64,000 nucleotides of DNA from Artocarpus heterophyllus (Eukaryota; Streptophyta; Magnoliopsida; Rosales; Moraceae). The position numbers and the translations under genes were made by a program. The notes beneath the pieces were generated by a model that did no database searches, had not been told where the DNA came from, and saw only the letters and a list, made by a program, of their open reading frames with translations. Location of the stretch: positions 26,905,899-26,969,898 of the forward strand of contig CM046348.1 in assembly GCA_025403435.1 (NCBI GenBank). Direction: 5' to 3'. Shown here piece by piece: positions 44,525 through 54,784 of the stretch; position 1 is the stretch's first letter; every line of letters starts with the position of its first letter.

Positions 44525-47500
44525 TCATTTTTTTCTCTGTTTTTTTTTTTGTTCCTCAATACATATCCATTCCACATCTTCACGAAGCAAGTGGGAAACA
44601 TCATTGCCAAAATCATAGATCTCTTCAATCGATGGCAATCCCTTTATGAATGAGGGGATATCTGTGCCATCCTTGGTAATTTCTTCACCGTCAATAACTA
44701 CTCTTAGCTTGATTGGGATGACTAGGGATAATTTTGAATCTTTGGGATTCATCATACAAAAAAAGTTGGGTTGTATGTGATGCCATAATGAATGGATCAT
44801 TTTTGTATTCCACTCTTCTAAAGTCAACCACTGTAATGCCGTCATTATCGGTCTTAACATAGTTATTGTTGGCCTACTTACACTAAAAAAGTGTTATACA
44901 CAATCCTCCATAGTCTAGTTCCCAAATATCTTCAATTAAACCAAAGTAGTTCATGGTCCCATGTACCAGATTCTTATCCTTGGTGGAGGAAATATGCATA
45001 GCCTTGGCTCGAAGAGTCACACTGCTATTTTGGATAGGATGCTTCTCACCTCTTTCATGAGTGTAGAAAGTGTATTTTTACGGAATATGGTGTATACCTT
45101 ATAACTATCAACGACGGTCCTTTAGCTAGGTTTTTTAGTCTTGTGACATGCTTCTATCTTGTGATGTGGAGCACTTGGCATAGATGCATGTTGAAAAGGT
45201 CTTGTTATGTTCATCTTGCAACCGCTTCTCATTTCTTGCTCTTTTTGGGTTCATCTTTTTTAATTCCTTCATGTGCACCTCAACAAAAGGCTCTACTTTA
45301 TTAGCATTATACAAGACATGAAGGCAAGCTTGCTCCTACTCCACTTGATTTACCAACGAAGGATTGCGAATAGATAGTCTCCTAGTCTCAATGTTTATTT
45401 TCTTTGGCATCCTAATTGCTTCTACATTTGACAAGTACTCGGAGCCAAATTCAATTGATTCTGCAGCTATGTAACTTTCTACTATACATCCTTCTGCCTA
45501 TTTCAGTTCTTCACATAGCCTTTCAAAACCTTCATATACCTTTCAAATTGGTACAACCATCTAAAATATACTGCTCCATATAACTTAACTTCATGTACTA
45601 AGTGCATCATTAGATAAATCATGATGTGAAAAAATACCAGTGGAAAATACTTCTTAAGCATGCACAAGGCTTACGCCAATTCCAATTGTAACTTTCTATG
45701 ATATATCCTTCCACCTATTTCGATTCTTCACATAACCTTTCAAAACCTTCATATACCTTTCATATTGGTACAGCCATCTAAAATATACTGGTCCACATAA
45801 CTTAACTTCATGTACTAAATGCATCATTAGATGAATCATAATGTGAAAAAATACCAGTGGAAAATACTTCTAAAGCATGCACAAGGTTTGTACCAATTCC
45901 AATTGTAGTGAATCTAACATAAGTGGATCAATTACCTTGGAGTATATTGAATTAAAGAACGAGTACAACCTAGTAATTGCAAATCTCACATCCTTTGTTA
46001 GAATTCCCAGCAACACAAGTGGTAGTAATTGTTGCATCAACACATGACAATAACGTGTTTTCATGCTAATAAGTTTCAAATCCTTCACCAGCGCCAACTT
46101 TTTAAAGTTTGAAGAATAGTCGTCTGGCACTTTTAACGAAGCAAGCTATTCACAAAGCTTTCTCGTTTCAACTCTTGATAACGTGTGCATCGCCAGAGGT
46201 AAGTAAATATTGTTCCCTTTTTTTCTCAAGAAACAAATTAGGCCTAATCTCTTTTTCCATGAGATCCAACTGTGCTTTTTATCATCCTTAGTCTTGCCCG
46301 GAATGTCAAGCAATGTACCAATTATTAATTCACAAATGCTTTTCTTAATATGCAAAACATCCAAGCAATGATGAACAAAACATGTCTTCCAATATGGAAG
46401 TTCAAAAAAGATTGATCTCTTTTTTCATGGTCTATCTATCGACGGCTCGTGCTTACCTCACTTTCACTTCCCAAGTACCACTTTCATATCTTTTACCATT
46501 TCAAATATTTGTTTACCTATCAAAGGATGAGGAGGGTCTCTTTCTTCAATTTTGCCATCAAAGGCGTTCTTTTCTTTACGATAATGATGATCTCTTGGCA
46601 ACCATCTTTATGAACAAGAAAACAGTTTTCTTACCATATTTTACATAAATTGGACAAACAATAGAACTCTTCACCAAATAAATTGCCATTTGTAAGGAAG
46701 TCATTAATTGTCCATATCAACATTACACAGAGTGTGAACTTCTCTTCTAGATAAGCGTCTCTAAATTCAATTCCATCTTACCATAAGTCCATAAGGTCAT
46801 CGATTAATGGTGCCAACTACACATCAATGTCATGCCCTAATTAGTGAGGACCTAAAATCAATAAAGACAACATTAAGAACTTCCGCTTCATGCATATTTT
46901 TAGAGAGAGATTCTAGTTGACAAGTGTTATAAGTGAAGTACTATGCCTACAACTCATGTTACCATAGGGGTTCATTCCATTCGTCGATAAAGCAAAATGT
47001 ATATTCATTGGATCCACACTAAACTCGGGATGATCAGCTTCAAAGTCTTCTATTGTGGTGAATCCGCCAGATGTCTAAGCATGCCATCGTCGTCATGATG
47101 CCACGTCAAATTCTTGGCATGCTTTGCGTTTCCTAAGAAACGCGTCAAACATGGTACCAGTAGAATATACCACAACACCTTCGTCGGCACTCCATTCTTA
47201 TCATCTTTTGGCTCTTTTCCTTTTATCCACCTTGACTCTTTACAAACCGGGCAATAATTCTCATTCTCATACTCATTCCTATGAAGAAAACAATCATTTT
47301 CACAAGCATGAATTTTCTCATACTTCATTCCCAAAGTGCTCAAAGTCTTCTTAGCATCATGCATACTAGTTGGCAATTTATTACCCTCCGATAGAAGCCT
47401 TCCTTGAAATTCTAAAAGATTTATGAAACTAGAATTTGACAACCTACTTGATGCTTTCAAATTCCATAATCCAACTAAAGTGGATAATTTGGTAAATTTG

Positions 47501-47852
47501 GTACACCTCTCATATATGGGTGTCTTCGTATCATTCATCATTGGCTCAAATAAGTCCAATCAATATAAAAAGTGTCCTTCTAAGTCATTGACCATGACAA
47601 CCATATTTTCGTGATTATCCATATTATCTTCTACAATAGCTTCTTTTTCTTTACTTACTAAAGTTTGATTGAACATAGGCTCGTTAGGAAAATGCCACGT
47701 TTGGTAACGACTTCTAATCCCATTTTGAAATAAATGTATCCTTTAACAATTTGGAATTGAATGAGATCTATGATTTTCATATTGAACATAAGGATACCAA
47801 ATTTTATCACCATAGGCATGAGTTTTAACAAAATCCATGAACTTTTCCACAC
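44525..47852 (-). pseudogene. CACTA TNP2-type transposase, decayed
   Basis: Minus-strand pieces appear in family order. Near 47852 lies an N-terminal transposase-associated-like region. At 47559-47050 is the TNP2 zinc-like block (LPTSMHDAKKTLSTLG, YEKIHACENDCFL, CPVCKESRW). At 46364-46146 comes ICELIIGTLLDIPGKTKDD and at 46130-45870 DDYSSNFKKLALVKDLKL and CHVLMQQLLPL. The C-terminal part is at 44860-44525 (FFCMMNPKDSKLSLVIP). Stops and frameshifts separate the pieces, so no full transposase can be made. A gypsy solo LTR interrupts it at 47870. TNP2 proteins catalyse CACTA transposition. Confidence 0.8.
45484..45910 (-). repeat. About 217-bp tandem duplication inside the TNP2 pseudogene
   Basis: Two similar blocks (about 45484-45700 and 45701-45910) share TTCACATA(G/A)CCTTTCAAAA, AAATATACTG, TTAACTTCATGTACTAA and ACCAGTGGAAAATACTTCT. 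They differ at many positions, so the duplication is old. On the minus strand the segment encodes the region after the LMQQLLPL block. Confidence 0.75.
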
Positions 47853-48118
47853 TATTCACATATTGTCCATGTAACGCCCGCCTATTTCATGTAACGAACC
47901 ACGCTAAGTTGGTAACGTTAATAAGGAATGTTATTAATAATAATGTTATATGATATGATATGTGATGTGCATGTTACTAACTTTTTATGACAAGTTTTGT
48001 GACAGGTGACGACCGCATGGGATCGTTGTGCTCTAGTGTTCATGTGAAATTTTAAGCATATGTTTATTTATGATGCAATGATGTATGAATGTTTTATGTT
48101 ATGGCATTTAATGACAGA

Positions 48119-48246
48119 TCGGCAGGCCAAACTTTTAAGCTCGGCAGGCCAAACTTCTTGTCCGAGAACGGCGGGCTAAAGAACCTCACCGGCAGGCCAA
48201 ACTTGCTGGAACCGGTAGGCCGAAGGGGAAAACCGGCAGGCCGAAC
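48119..48246 (+). repeat. GGCAGGCCGAA motif cluster (5' side of solo LTR)
   Basis: Six imperfect copies of GGCAGGCCAAA/GGTAGGCCGAA within 130 bp, all in the same orientation, at the position matching 2252-2330 in element I. Confidence 0.75.
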
Positions 48247-51200
48247 ATGGCTGACGAGCAGTTAGCAGAAATCTCTCCAAAATTATGGCTGAGTTAATTA
48301 CGTTAATTGGGTGATTTAATGTGATTAATTGGCATCATAATGGAATGTTTTATCAGTTAAGGAAATAAAAAGGGGTTTGACTTGCATGATTTATGTCAAT
48401 TTATATGGTTTCCAATTTAAATAGGGCAAAACATGGTAAGTATTAAGTGGGAGATTGGACTTTCCTTCTTTCTCTCTTTCCTTCCACGCCAACAGCCCTT
48501 AACAGTCAAAAAAAAAATCTGACTTAATGAAGGGAATTGAATTCCTATCAATTATGTTTAATACGTTAAAAAATTTTAACGTTTCTTTTTTCATTATTTT
48601 CTCTCCTTCTCACATTTTCCTCTCAGAAAAATTTCTAAGATGATCTTTCATTTCTCTTCTCTTCTCCACGAGTTCTTCCTCTCTCTCTCTCTCACGAAAA
48701 TTTTCTGAGTACATTGAAAGAAAAATCTTATTTCGTTGGTTAATTCAAGGATTTTGAGAAGAAACTTCAAGGTATAAATTTAGCTTTCTCTGGTATTTTT
48801 GAAAAGAAATTCTTCTCCTCGTTTCATCTACAATATCTTTATATAGGTCTTGTGTTTTGTCTTGAAATTTTAAATGTGATGTTATGCATATATGTTATGT
48901 GGTGCTTTCTAATTTCATGTTATATGAATGTTTTATGAAAATATGATATTTCTATCTTCTACCCTCACAGTAATATGTTACTGTATAATTTTGAGAGTAT
49001 GAAAAATGTAATGATTATTCAAGGGGTAAAAATGATGTTTTCATGAAAAATTGTTATAATATCCATATGTATGAGTATGATAGATGAATGTGTTTTATTT
49101 ATATGTTATGAAATGTTATGTATGTTTAAAAGATTTTATGATAATAAAATAATTTCATGCATGATAATATGATGCTTGTATGGAGTTTTAAATTAAAATA
49201 TAAATATATTAATTGTTTGAAAATGTTTTATTTAAAAGATAATTATATTCAAAATGTATGGTTTGTTTTATATGCTTAAGGTAATTTTTATAATTTAAGA
49301 AAAATCATAATAACATGTTTATGTGATGACGATTTTATGGTTATGAATTATGTTTATAATATGAGATGAGTGTATGGATAGTTCATGATAAGTATTGATT
49401 TTTATTGCATCTTTAAATGATAAATGACATGAACACTCAAGGAAGCGAGCACATCGAGACCGCGACGTCGTCACCAAGTGCATTTTTAAGGTTAAGTAAG
49501 CTACCGTTAAGGTAAGTACAATCTCACATGCAATATGACACCTTTTACAAGGATTGATGATATGTTTTACAAGGATGTTCATGATGATTTTATGATGATT
49601 TTTCCTTAAAGGATTTCTTATGAAAGATTTTCATGATTTTAAAGATATGCATGTATGATGATGACATGTTTCAAAGAATGAAAAGTATGTATATATGTAT
49701 CACCTAATAAGTGTTGCACACCCAATGTTATGAAATGTTATGTTATGATGTCATGTTTGGTTTGGGATTAGCTACCCTTCTCCTCTCGTGACGGCGCGCC
49801 TATGATGATGTTTATGGTGCAACACTTAGGCCCTTAAGATAAAATGGATTAAGTTTTAAAATGGTTAACGTTACGAAAGATATGTTCTATGAAATTGTGC
49901 TTATGGCACTTTAATGATGCGATGACAATGATGATGTTGATGTTGTTGTTTATAAAATGTTTTAAATTGTGAGAATATATGTACTTACTAAGCTTTAGCT
50001 TAATCATGTTTTATATGTCATGTTGCAGATAAGGGTAAGAGAATCATGGACTAGGTGGAGGACATGGGAAGGCGTGCGATCAACATGAACGATGAATTGT
50101 AACCGGAAGCTGTTAGACATGTATGCTCTAAGGAGTAAAAATGTAATACGTTTTTGGAGACATTTTTATCAATAAAGAATTTATTTATATATACCAAATC
50201 TTGTCCTCTTTACGTTCATATTTGTTGAATGTATGATAAGCAAACAGTAGTCTGAGACTGTCAGTCTAAACCTTAAGAGTTGGGCATATGATGGACTGAT
50301 TATGCAGAAGACACGATTCTTAAGGTGATGGTCTAAAACATATGATCCGCAATCGAGGGAATAAAGTTGGGCACTTTATTCATGTAAAGATTGTTATGTT
50401 GTCTATATCCCTTTTGGGAGATGGTTTGTCTTGGCCATCGGAGTTGGACTCCATGAATAGAAACATTGGTACGTTGTCAAAGGTGACAATGCGTTGGATC
50501 GGGACATAAAGTGAATTGATTTGGATTAATAATTCTGTCTTGGCAAATCGATTCACTTTAGACAATCATTTGTATTGTATCTTAATCCTGAGATGAATAA
50601 TGGGCCCGTTGTCTCGACTTGTGTCTTTTGATGTACCAATGGGTGACTCCCACATCTCTATAGTGGCATGCATGCCGGTACGTTGGAGGCATGACTCTTG
50701 ATAGCGTAGACTTGTTATTCATAGATATAGAATCCATAGCTCCTCTTTAGGAGTAATGATATCCTCTTATATGCGTTGTCCTGTAATTGGAAAACTGAAG
50801 CGCTCAACCATTTGGATACATAGGTGTAACCGAATGGTATACTATCTTTGGATGGTAAGTTTTCTAATGGTGAGACAATGGAATGTAAGATAAAAATAAT
50901 CGGGAAGGTAAGACAGAACTTGTCTTTAAGCCGATTATGGATGATCATATGGGGATACGATACACTATGATATGTCATGGAGACTTAGCTACATGAGCTT
51001 CGTAATTCTATAAAGTTCGAGAGTGCAGCTCCAAGCTTTTAGTGGAGTAGCGTTGGAGTTGATAATTGTGAAATGTATATCTGGGATATTGGGTTTCATA
51101 ATTATCATGAGCTTGAACTTTATAGGTCCATTTTGGTCCCCTTTGCTAGCTCACAAAATCTTGTAACGACACGGCGTGCTTTTCCAATAATTGGTGACTT

Positions 51201-51543
51201 ATGTCAGATTTATCAGATTGGTTTAAAATTTGTAAGAATCAAATAATTCATGTCTGTTTATCGGTTGAATTAATTATGCAAGAAAATTAGTTCAAGATGA
51301 ACTTGTTGAATTATTGCGTTCGGGTAATTCTTGTATGTTTATCAGTTGTTTTAATTTTGGACAATTAGAACAAGATAAACTTGTAGAATTATTGTGAATT
51401 GATTTATTTTCTTAGAGATTATCTTGATAAAGTTTGTTTTGATCAGATATCTTTTCTATTGGGCTATTTGAATCAAAACTGAGACTTTATCCTTTAGAAT
51501 CTCGGGTGGAAAATAAAAGATTCACGAAGATTTTTTCTTGGCA

Positions 51544-51606
51544 GTTCGGCCTGTCGGATGACGTGTTCGGCCTGCCTATCAGACAGTTCGGCCTACCTAT
51601 CAGCGC
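51544..51606 (+). repeat. TTCGGCCTGCC motif cluster inside the copia LTR
   Basis: GTTCGGCCTGTCGG, GTTCGGCCTGCC and GTTCGGCCTACC lie in about 60 bp, 115 bp before the TATA box. The motif is otherwise seen here only in gypsy LTRs, so its presence in a copia-type LTR is unexpected. Confidence 0.75.
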
Positions 51607-51718
51607 ACATAAGATTACGCGTTTTTCACGCGTATCTTATCAGATATTGATCCGAACTTGATTCTGTTTCAATTTTTTGAGACCTAATCTGATATGGACT
51701 GACCCTAGGACCAATAGG

Positions 51719-51727
51719 TATAAAAAG
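51719..51727 (+). promoter_or_regulatory. TATA box of the copia-type solo LTR
   Basis: TATAAAAAG followed by an AG/GT-rich start region, about 400 bp before the LTR end, a normal place for the U3/R border of a plant LTR. Confidence 0.55.
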
Positions 51728-52318
51728 GGAGTGAGTCTAATGATTTACTCAGATCAATTTGAGAGATTAAGAGTGATACTCTTCTAGTGAGCATCTGAAA
51801 ACTCCCTGAGAGCTTTTGTTCACAAATCACGAACACTAGCTTTGGGTTCTCTCTATTGGTTGGAAGGAGAGTCACCGGTGGAAGAGCTGTATGTGTGAGC
51901 CCACACTCACTCTGGTTGTGGATAGAGAATAGCAAAGAAGACCAGTTGGTTGAGGCTCTTCTGGAACGTTACTTCTCTACAAAGGTCGCGGAGGTTCTTC
52001 GGCACACTGAGGTTAGTAAGATCTGTTTAATTTATACATATAACATGTCAAAATTGTATTTTGGAAAATACTCTGATGAAAAATTTTTTAAAATTCCGCT
52101 GCGCACTTTGTTTCCAACAGAAGCACGCCAAGAAAATGATTTTATGATTTAATCAAGTTTTTTATATATTTTTTTTTAACATGTTTTTGTGTTAAGTTTT
52201 TAAGAACACTTATATTATGGTTTTATAAGTTATTTTCTTATGAATTATGAACTTCCGCTATATTTTACGTAAAGTTGGTATTTTTAAAATTAAGTTTTCC
52301 AAAGGAATTTGGTCTCAT

Positions 52319-52490
52319 ACGGCCTGCCGAACTCTGTGGCCGGCCTATCGAAGACCAGAAGTTCGGCCTGCCGAACATGGATGAATTTTTAATCCGAGTT
52401 GCAAGGCCTCTGTTGGCCTGCCGGTTGGGGGAATTTCGGCCTGCCGATGATGTTCGGCCTGCCAAAGTCCCAAGTTTGGCCTGCCGAACT
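52319..52490 (+). repeat. TTCGGCCTGCCGAA motif cluster (3' side of solo LTR)
   Basis: About seven copies of TTCGGCCTGCCGA or close forms in 170 bp, in the opposite orientation to the cluster at 48119-48246. The two clusters of one LTR thus form an inverted pair about 2.2 kb apart once the nested insertion is removed. Confidence 0.78.
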
Positions 52491-52850
52491 GTGGGAACAA
52501 ATGGATTTCTAATGATGTGATGATCAAAGAGTTTTAATGTGATATTTTTATAAGTCCTGATTTTACAAATCGACAAACCTATATTATTATATAAGTTCAT
52601 GATTAATTTAGAGTATAAATGAATAAATTATGATAAGGAATAATTTAAACAATGCTTTTCGAAACAACGTTAAGTTTTTTTAAAAAAAAAAAAACGTATG
52701 GATGGATCCTGGTAACGTAAGTTTAAGCACTTTTAAAATCCGTAGTAATGATTAAGTTTGATATTATTTATAATTTTAAAGTTTATGAATGTACGAATGT
52801 AAGTATGTAACGATATCTGTGACGTCTGAATTGAGGGGCATTTCAGTCTA

Positions 52851-53353
52851 GACAGTCAAAAATCCCACATCTATTTCCTATATATTTTGCACGTCCTAAA
52901 TCAAAAAATATATAATGCGATTCAATTAAAAACAATTTCATAGATTAATTAGCCTACCGTATATAAATCATACCCTAAATTCATAAATTTCACAAATTAT
53001 TCATACCCATCAATTTCAATATAGCTAATCATACTCATATATCCACAAATTACACCATATTCAAATAATAAATCATATTTATAAAACAAATTAATCATAC
53101 CCATATCCAAATAACTAATTATATCTACAAAACAGTAAACATTGATCAATAATATTAATTGATCCATAAATTAATCATACCCAACATAATACATTAAACG
53201 ATATATTAAATGATTAATAATATTTGTAGGTTTCACTTAAAAAAAAAAGGTTTTGAAGAAGAAAGAAAAAGATAATGAGATTTATAATTATATTGTAATG
53301 GCCAACAAAATAAGAAAATAAGCAACGATGGAATGTAATTTTAACTAATCAAC
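52851..53353. other. AT-rich DNA between solo LTR and CLE pseudogene region
   Basis: It should contain the rest of the CACTA 5' part and the edge of the old CLE locus, but I see no coding region, hairpin cluster or CACTA terminus. Repeated short AATCATA(C/T)CCATA-like words give it low complexity. Confidence 0.35.
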
Positions 53354-54378
53354 GGTATAATGAAATTTTGATAGGAGGACCACTTAAATCTCTTGGTTTT
53401 TCAACAAAAGTACCACTATAGCTTAATTTTGATAAACTAATTTTATAAAATAGGTCTTAAAGGACTTTTTTTTTAACATAACAGTTTCAACTACTACAGT
53501 ATGAAGCTCTCATAAGCTATAATGTAAAGCTTGCGTATGTTATAGTGTTTATGTTCCAACTTAGTTCTTAAACAATACTCTCTAAAGATGAATTTAATGC
53601 TCATGTTCAATCAAACCAATTTTAAAGATTGGAAGCAATATAGAGTTAGCATTATATTGGGCATTTGGTTTCACAGAGTTAGCAATATACAGTTAGCAAG
53701 ATTGGAAGCAATATAATACTACAGTATGAAGCTCTCATAAGCTATAATGTAAAGCTTGTGTATGTTATAGTGTTTATGTTCCAAGTTAGTTCTTAAACAG
53801 TACTCTCTAAAGATGAATTTAATGCTCACGTTCAATCAAACCAATTTTAAAGATTGGAAGCAATATAGAGTTAGCATTATATTGGGCATTTGGTTTCACA
53901 CCTCTGCCTTTTATTAAAGACTAATAATATTCATATGGATTTTAGCACATCCTTTGAAGATTTCTCACGCCATATGTAGCATTTCACAATTGATGCCATA
54001 TGTAGCATTCCACATTGCTAGCATTTGAAGACAAAATTAATATGTTCTTATCGATTAGATATGATCTTATCCCTTCAAAATGCTACATCACCTAATATCT
54101 CTCTTTTTATGTACAACAATAAATACAAAATCCCCTCATTAACAGTCCTTCCTAATTAATACGGAGGAAGTGGGTACATCAAGATTAAGCTTAGATTTAA
54201 TTCCATTCTCATCCAAAAAAGTAACAAATTTAATAATTATTTTATGTCTCGATTTTGAACAAAATCTCTTCTCTAAAATCTCAAAAACACCTCCGAGTTA
54301 CTGCACCTTAATTTGGCTCCCTCATTTTGAGCCAATAAAATGCAAGTATTTTTGGACTTGAGCAAACACCTTAAGCAT
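53354..54378 (+). promoter_or_regulatory. Diverged copy of the CLE upstream region
   Basis: Homologous to 7283-8076 of unit 1 (TGAAATTTTGATAG, ACCACT(C/T)AAATCTCTTGG, the 22-bp direct repeat, CTCCCTCATTTTGAGCC), but clearly more diverged than array units are from each other. A local duplication (53493-53677 and 53718-53898) adds about 225 bp. The TATA position reads AATAAAA. Confidence 0.75.
53493..53898 (+). repeat. About 225-bp tandem duplication in the old CLE upstream region
   Basis: ACTACAGTATGAAGCTCTCA to GGCATTTGGTTTCACA occurs twice with a few differences, separated by a short scrambled joint (GAGTTAGCAATATACAGTTAGC). The array units have only one copy of the matching segment. Confidence 0.8.
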
Positions 54379-54534
54379 GTCTAGTTCAGCTTAAACAAAG
54401 ATGTCAATAAAAATGTTCACTTCTGTTGTCTTCGTCTTTTTCCTACTCTTTTCCATTCACTCTAAAGTACAAATAATAAAAGTAGGAATAACCAAATAGA
54501 CTCCAGATCCAATTCATGATCCTAGTCCACTTTT
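54379..54534 (+). pseudogene. Dead CLE precursor paralogue, cut by LTR insertion
   Basis: Starts ATGTCTAGTTCAGC like the array genes but has a stop after five codons. Reading from the second ATG gives a good signal peptide (SVVFVFFLLFSI) and the shortened first motif, which here has a stop at its second residue before TPDPIHD. Homology ends at CTAGTCCACTTTTT, where a gypsy LTR begins. It shares the three-residue shortening of the first motif with all array genes, so that feature is older than their split. No product is expected. Confidence 0.85.
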
Positions 54535-54750
54535 TGTAACTCCCACCATTTTTCATGTAATGGTTAATGATAGATAATTAACGATGTTAAGTATTTTATT
54601 ATGAAATAGTGTTACTAATTATGTTATTTTAAGTATGATGACAGGTGACGGTCACGTGAAATTGATGTGCTCAAGGTATTCATGTCATTTATGATGTGCC
54701 GAAGGTAGATATTGAATGATTGTTTGTGTGTAGTGTTTTATGTGACACTT

Positions 54751-54784
54751 CAGTAGGCCGAAATTTCAAATTCGGCAGGCCAAA
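54751..54784 (+). repeat. GGCAGGCC motif pair (5' side of LTR III)
   Basis: Two copies (AGTAGGCCGAA and CGGCAGGCCAAA) at the place where the other LTRs have four to six; the cluster is reduced here. Confidence 0.6.

Larger units (their letters stand above)
50111..52119 (+). mobile_element. Copia-type solo LTR nested in the gypsy solo LTR
   Basis: A 2,009-bp insertion beginning TGTTAGACATG and ending TTTCCAACA, flanked on both sides by GAAGC (50106-50110 and 52120-52124), a perfect 5-bp target duplication. The ends TGTTAG..CAACA and the CCGCTGCGCA near the 3' end are typical of plant Ty1/copia LTRs. It contains a TATA box (TATAAAAAG at 51719) and no gag or pol. The flanking gypsy LTR reads across the joint when the insertion is removed. 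Confidence 0.8.
47870..52845 (+). mobile_element. Gypsy solo LTR inserted in the CACTA element
   Basis: It starts TGTAACGCCC and ends GGGGCATTTCA, with LTR family features throughout (GACAGGTGAC near 48002, GTGACGTCTG near 52820). No primer-binding site or gag follows. It is flanked by GTCCA (47865-47869) and GTCTA (52846-52850), a 5-bp target duplication with one mismatch. Removing the nested copia insertion gives about 2.96 kb, close to the other LTRs. This is a product of recombination between the two LTRs of a former element. Confidence 0.83.

Noticed and set aside
47124..47354. Plus-strand frame within the TNP2 region
   Set aside because: Antisense to the recognisable transposase block at 47559-47050.
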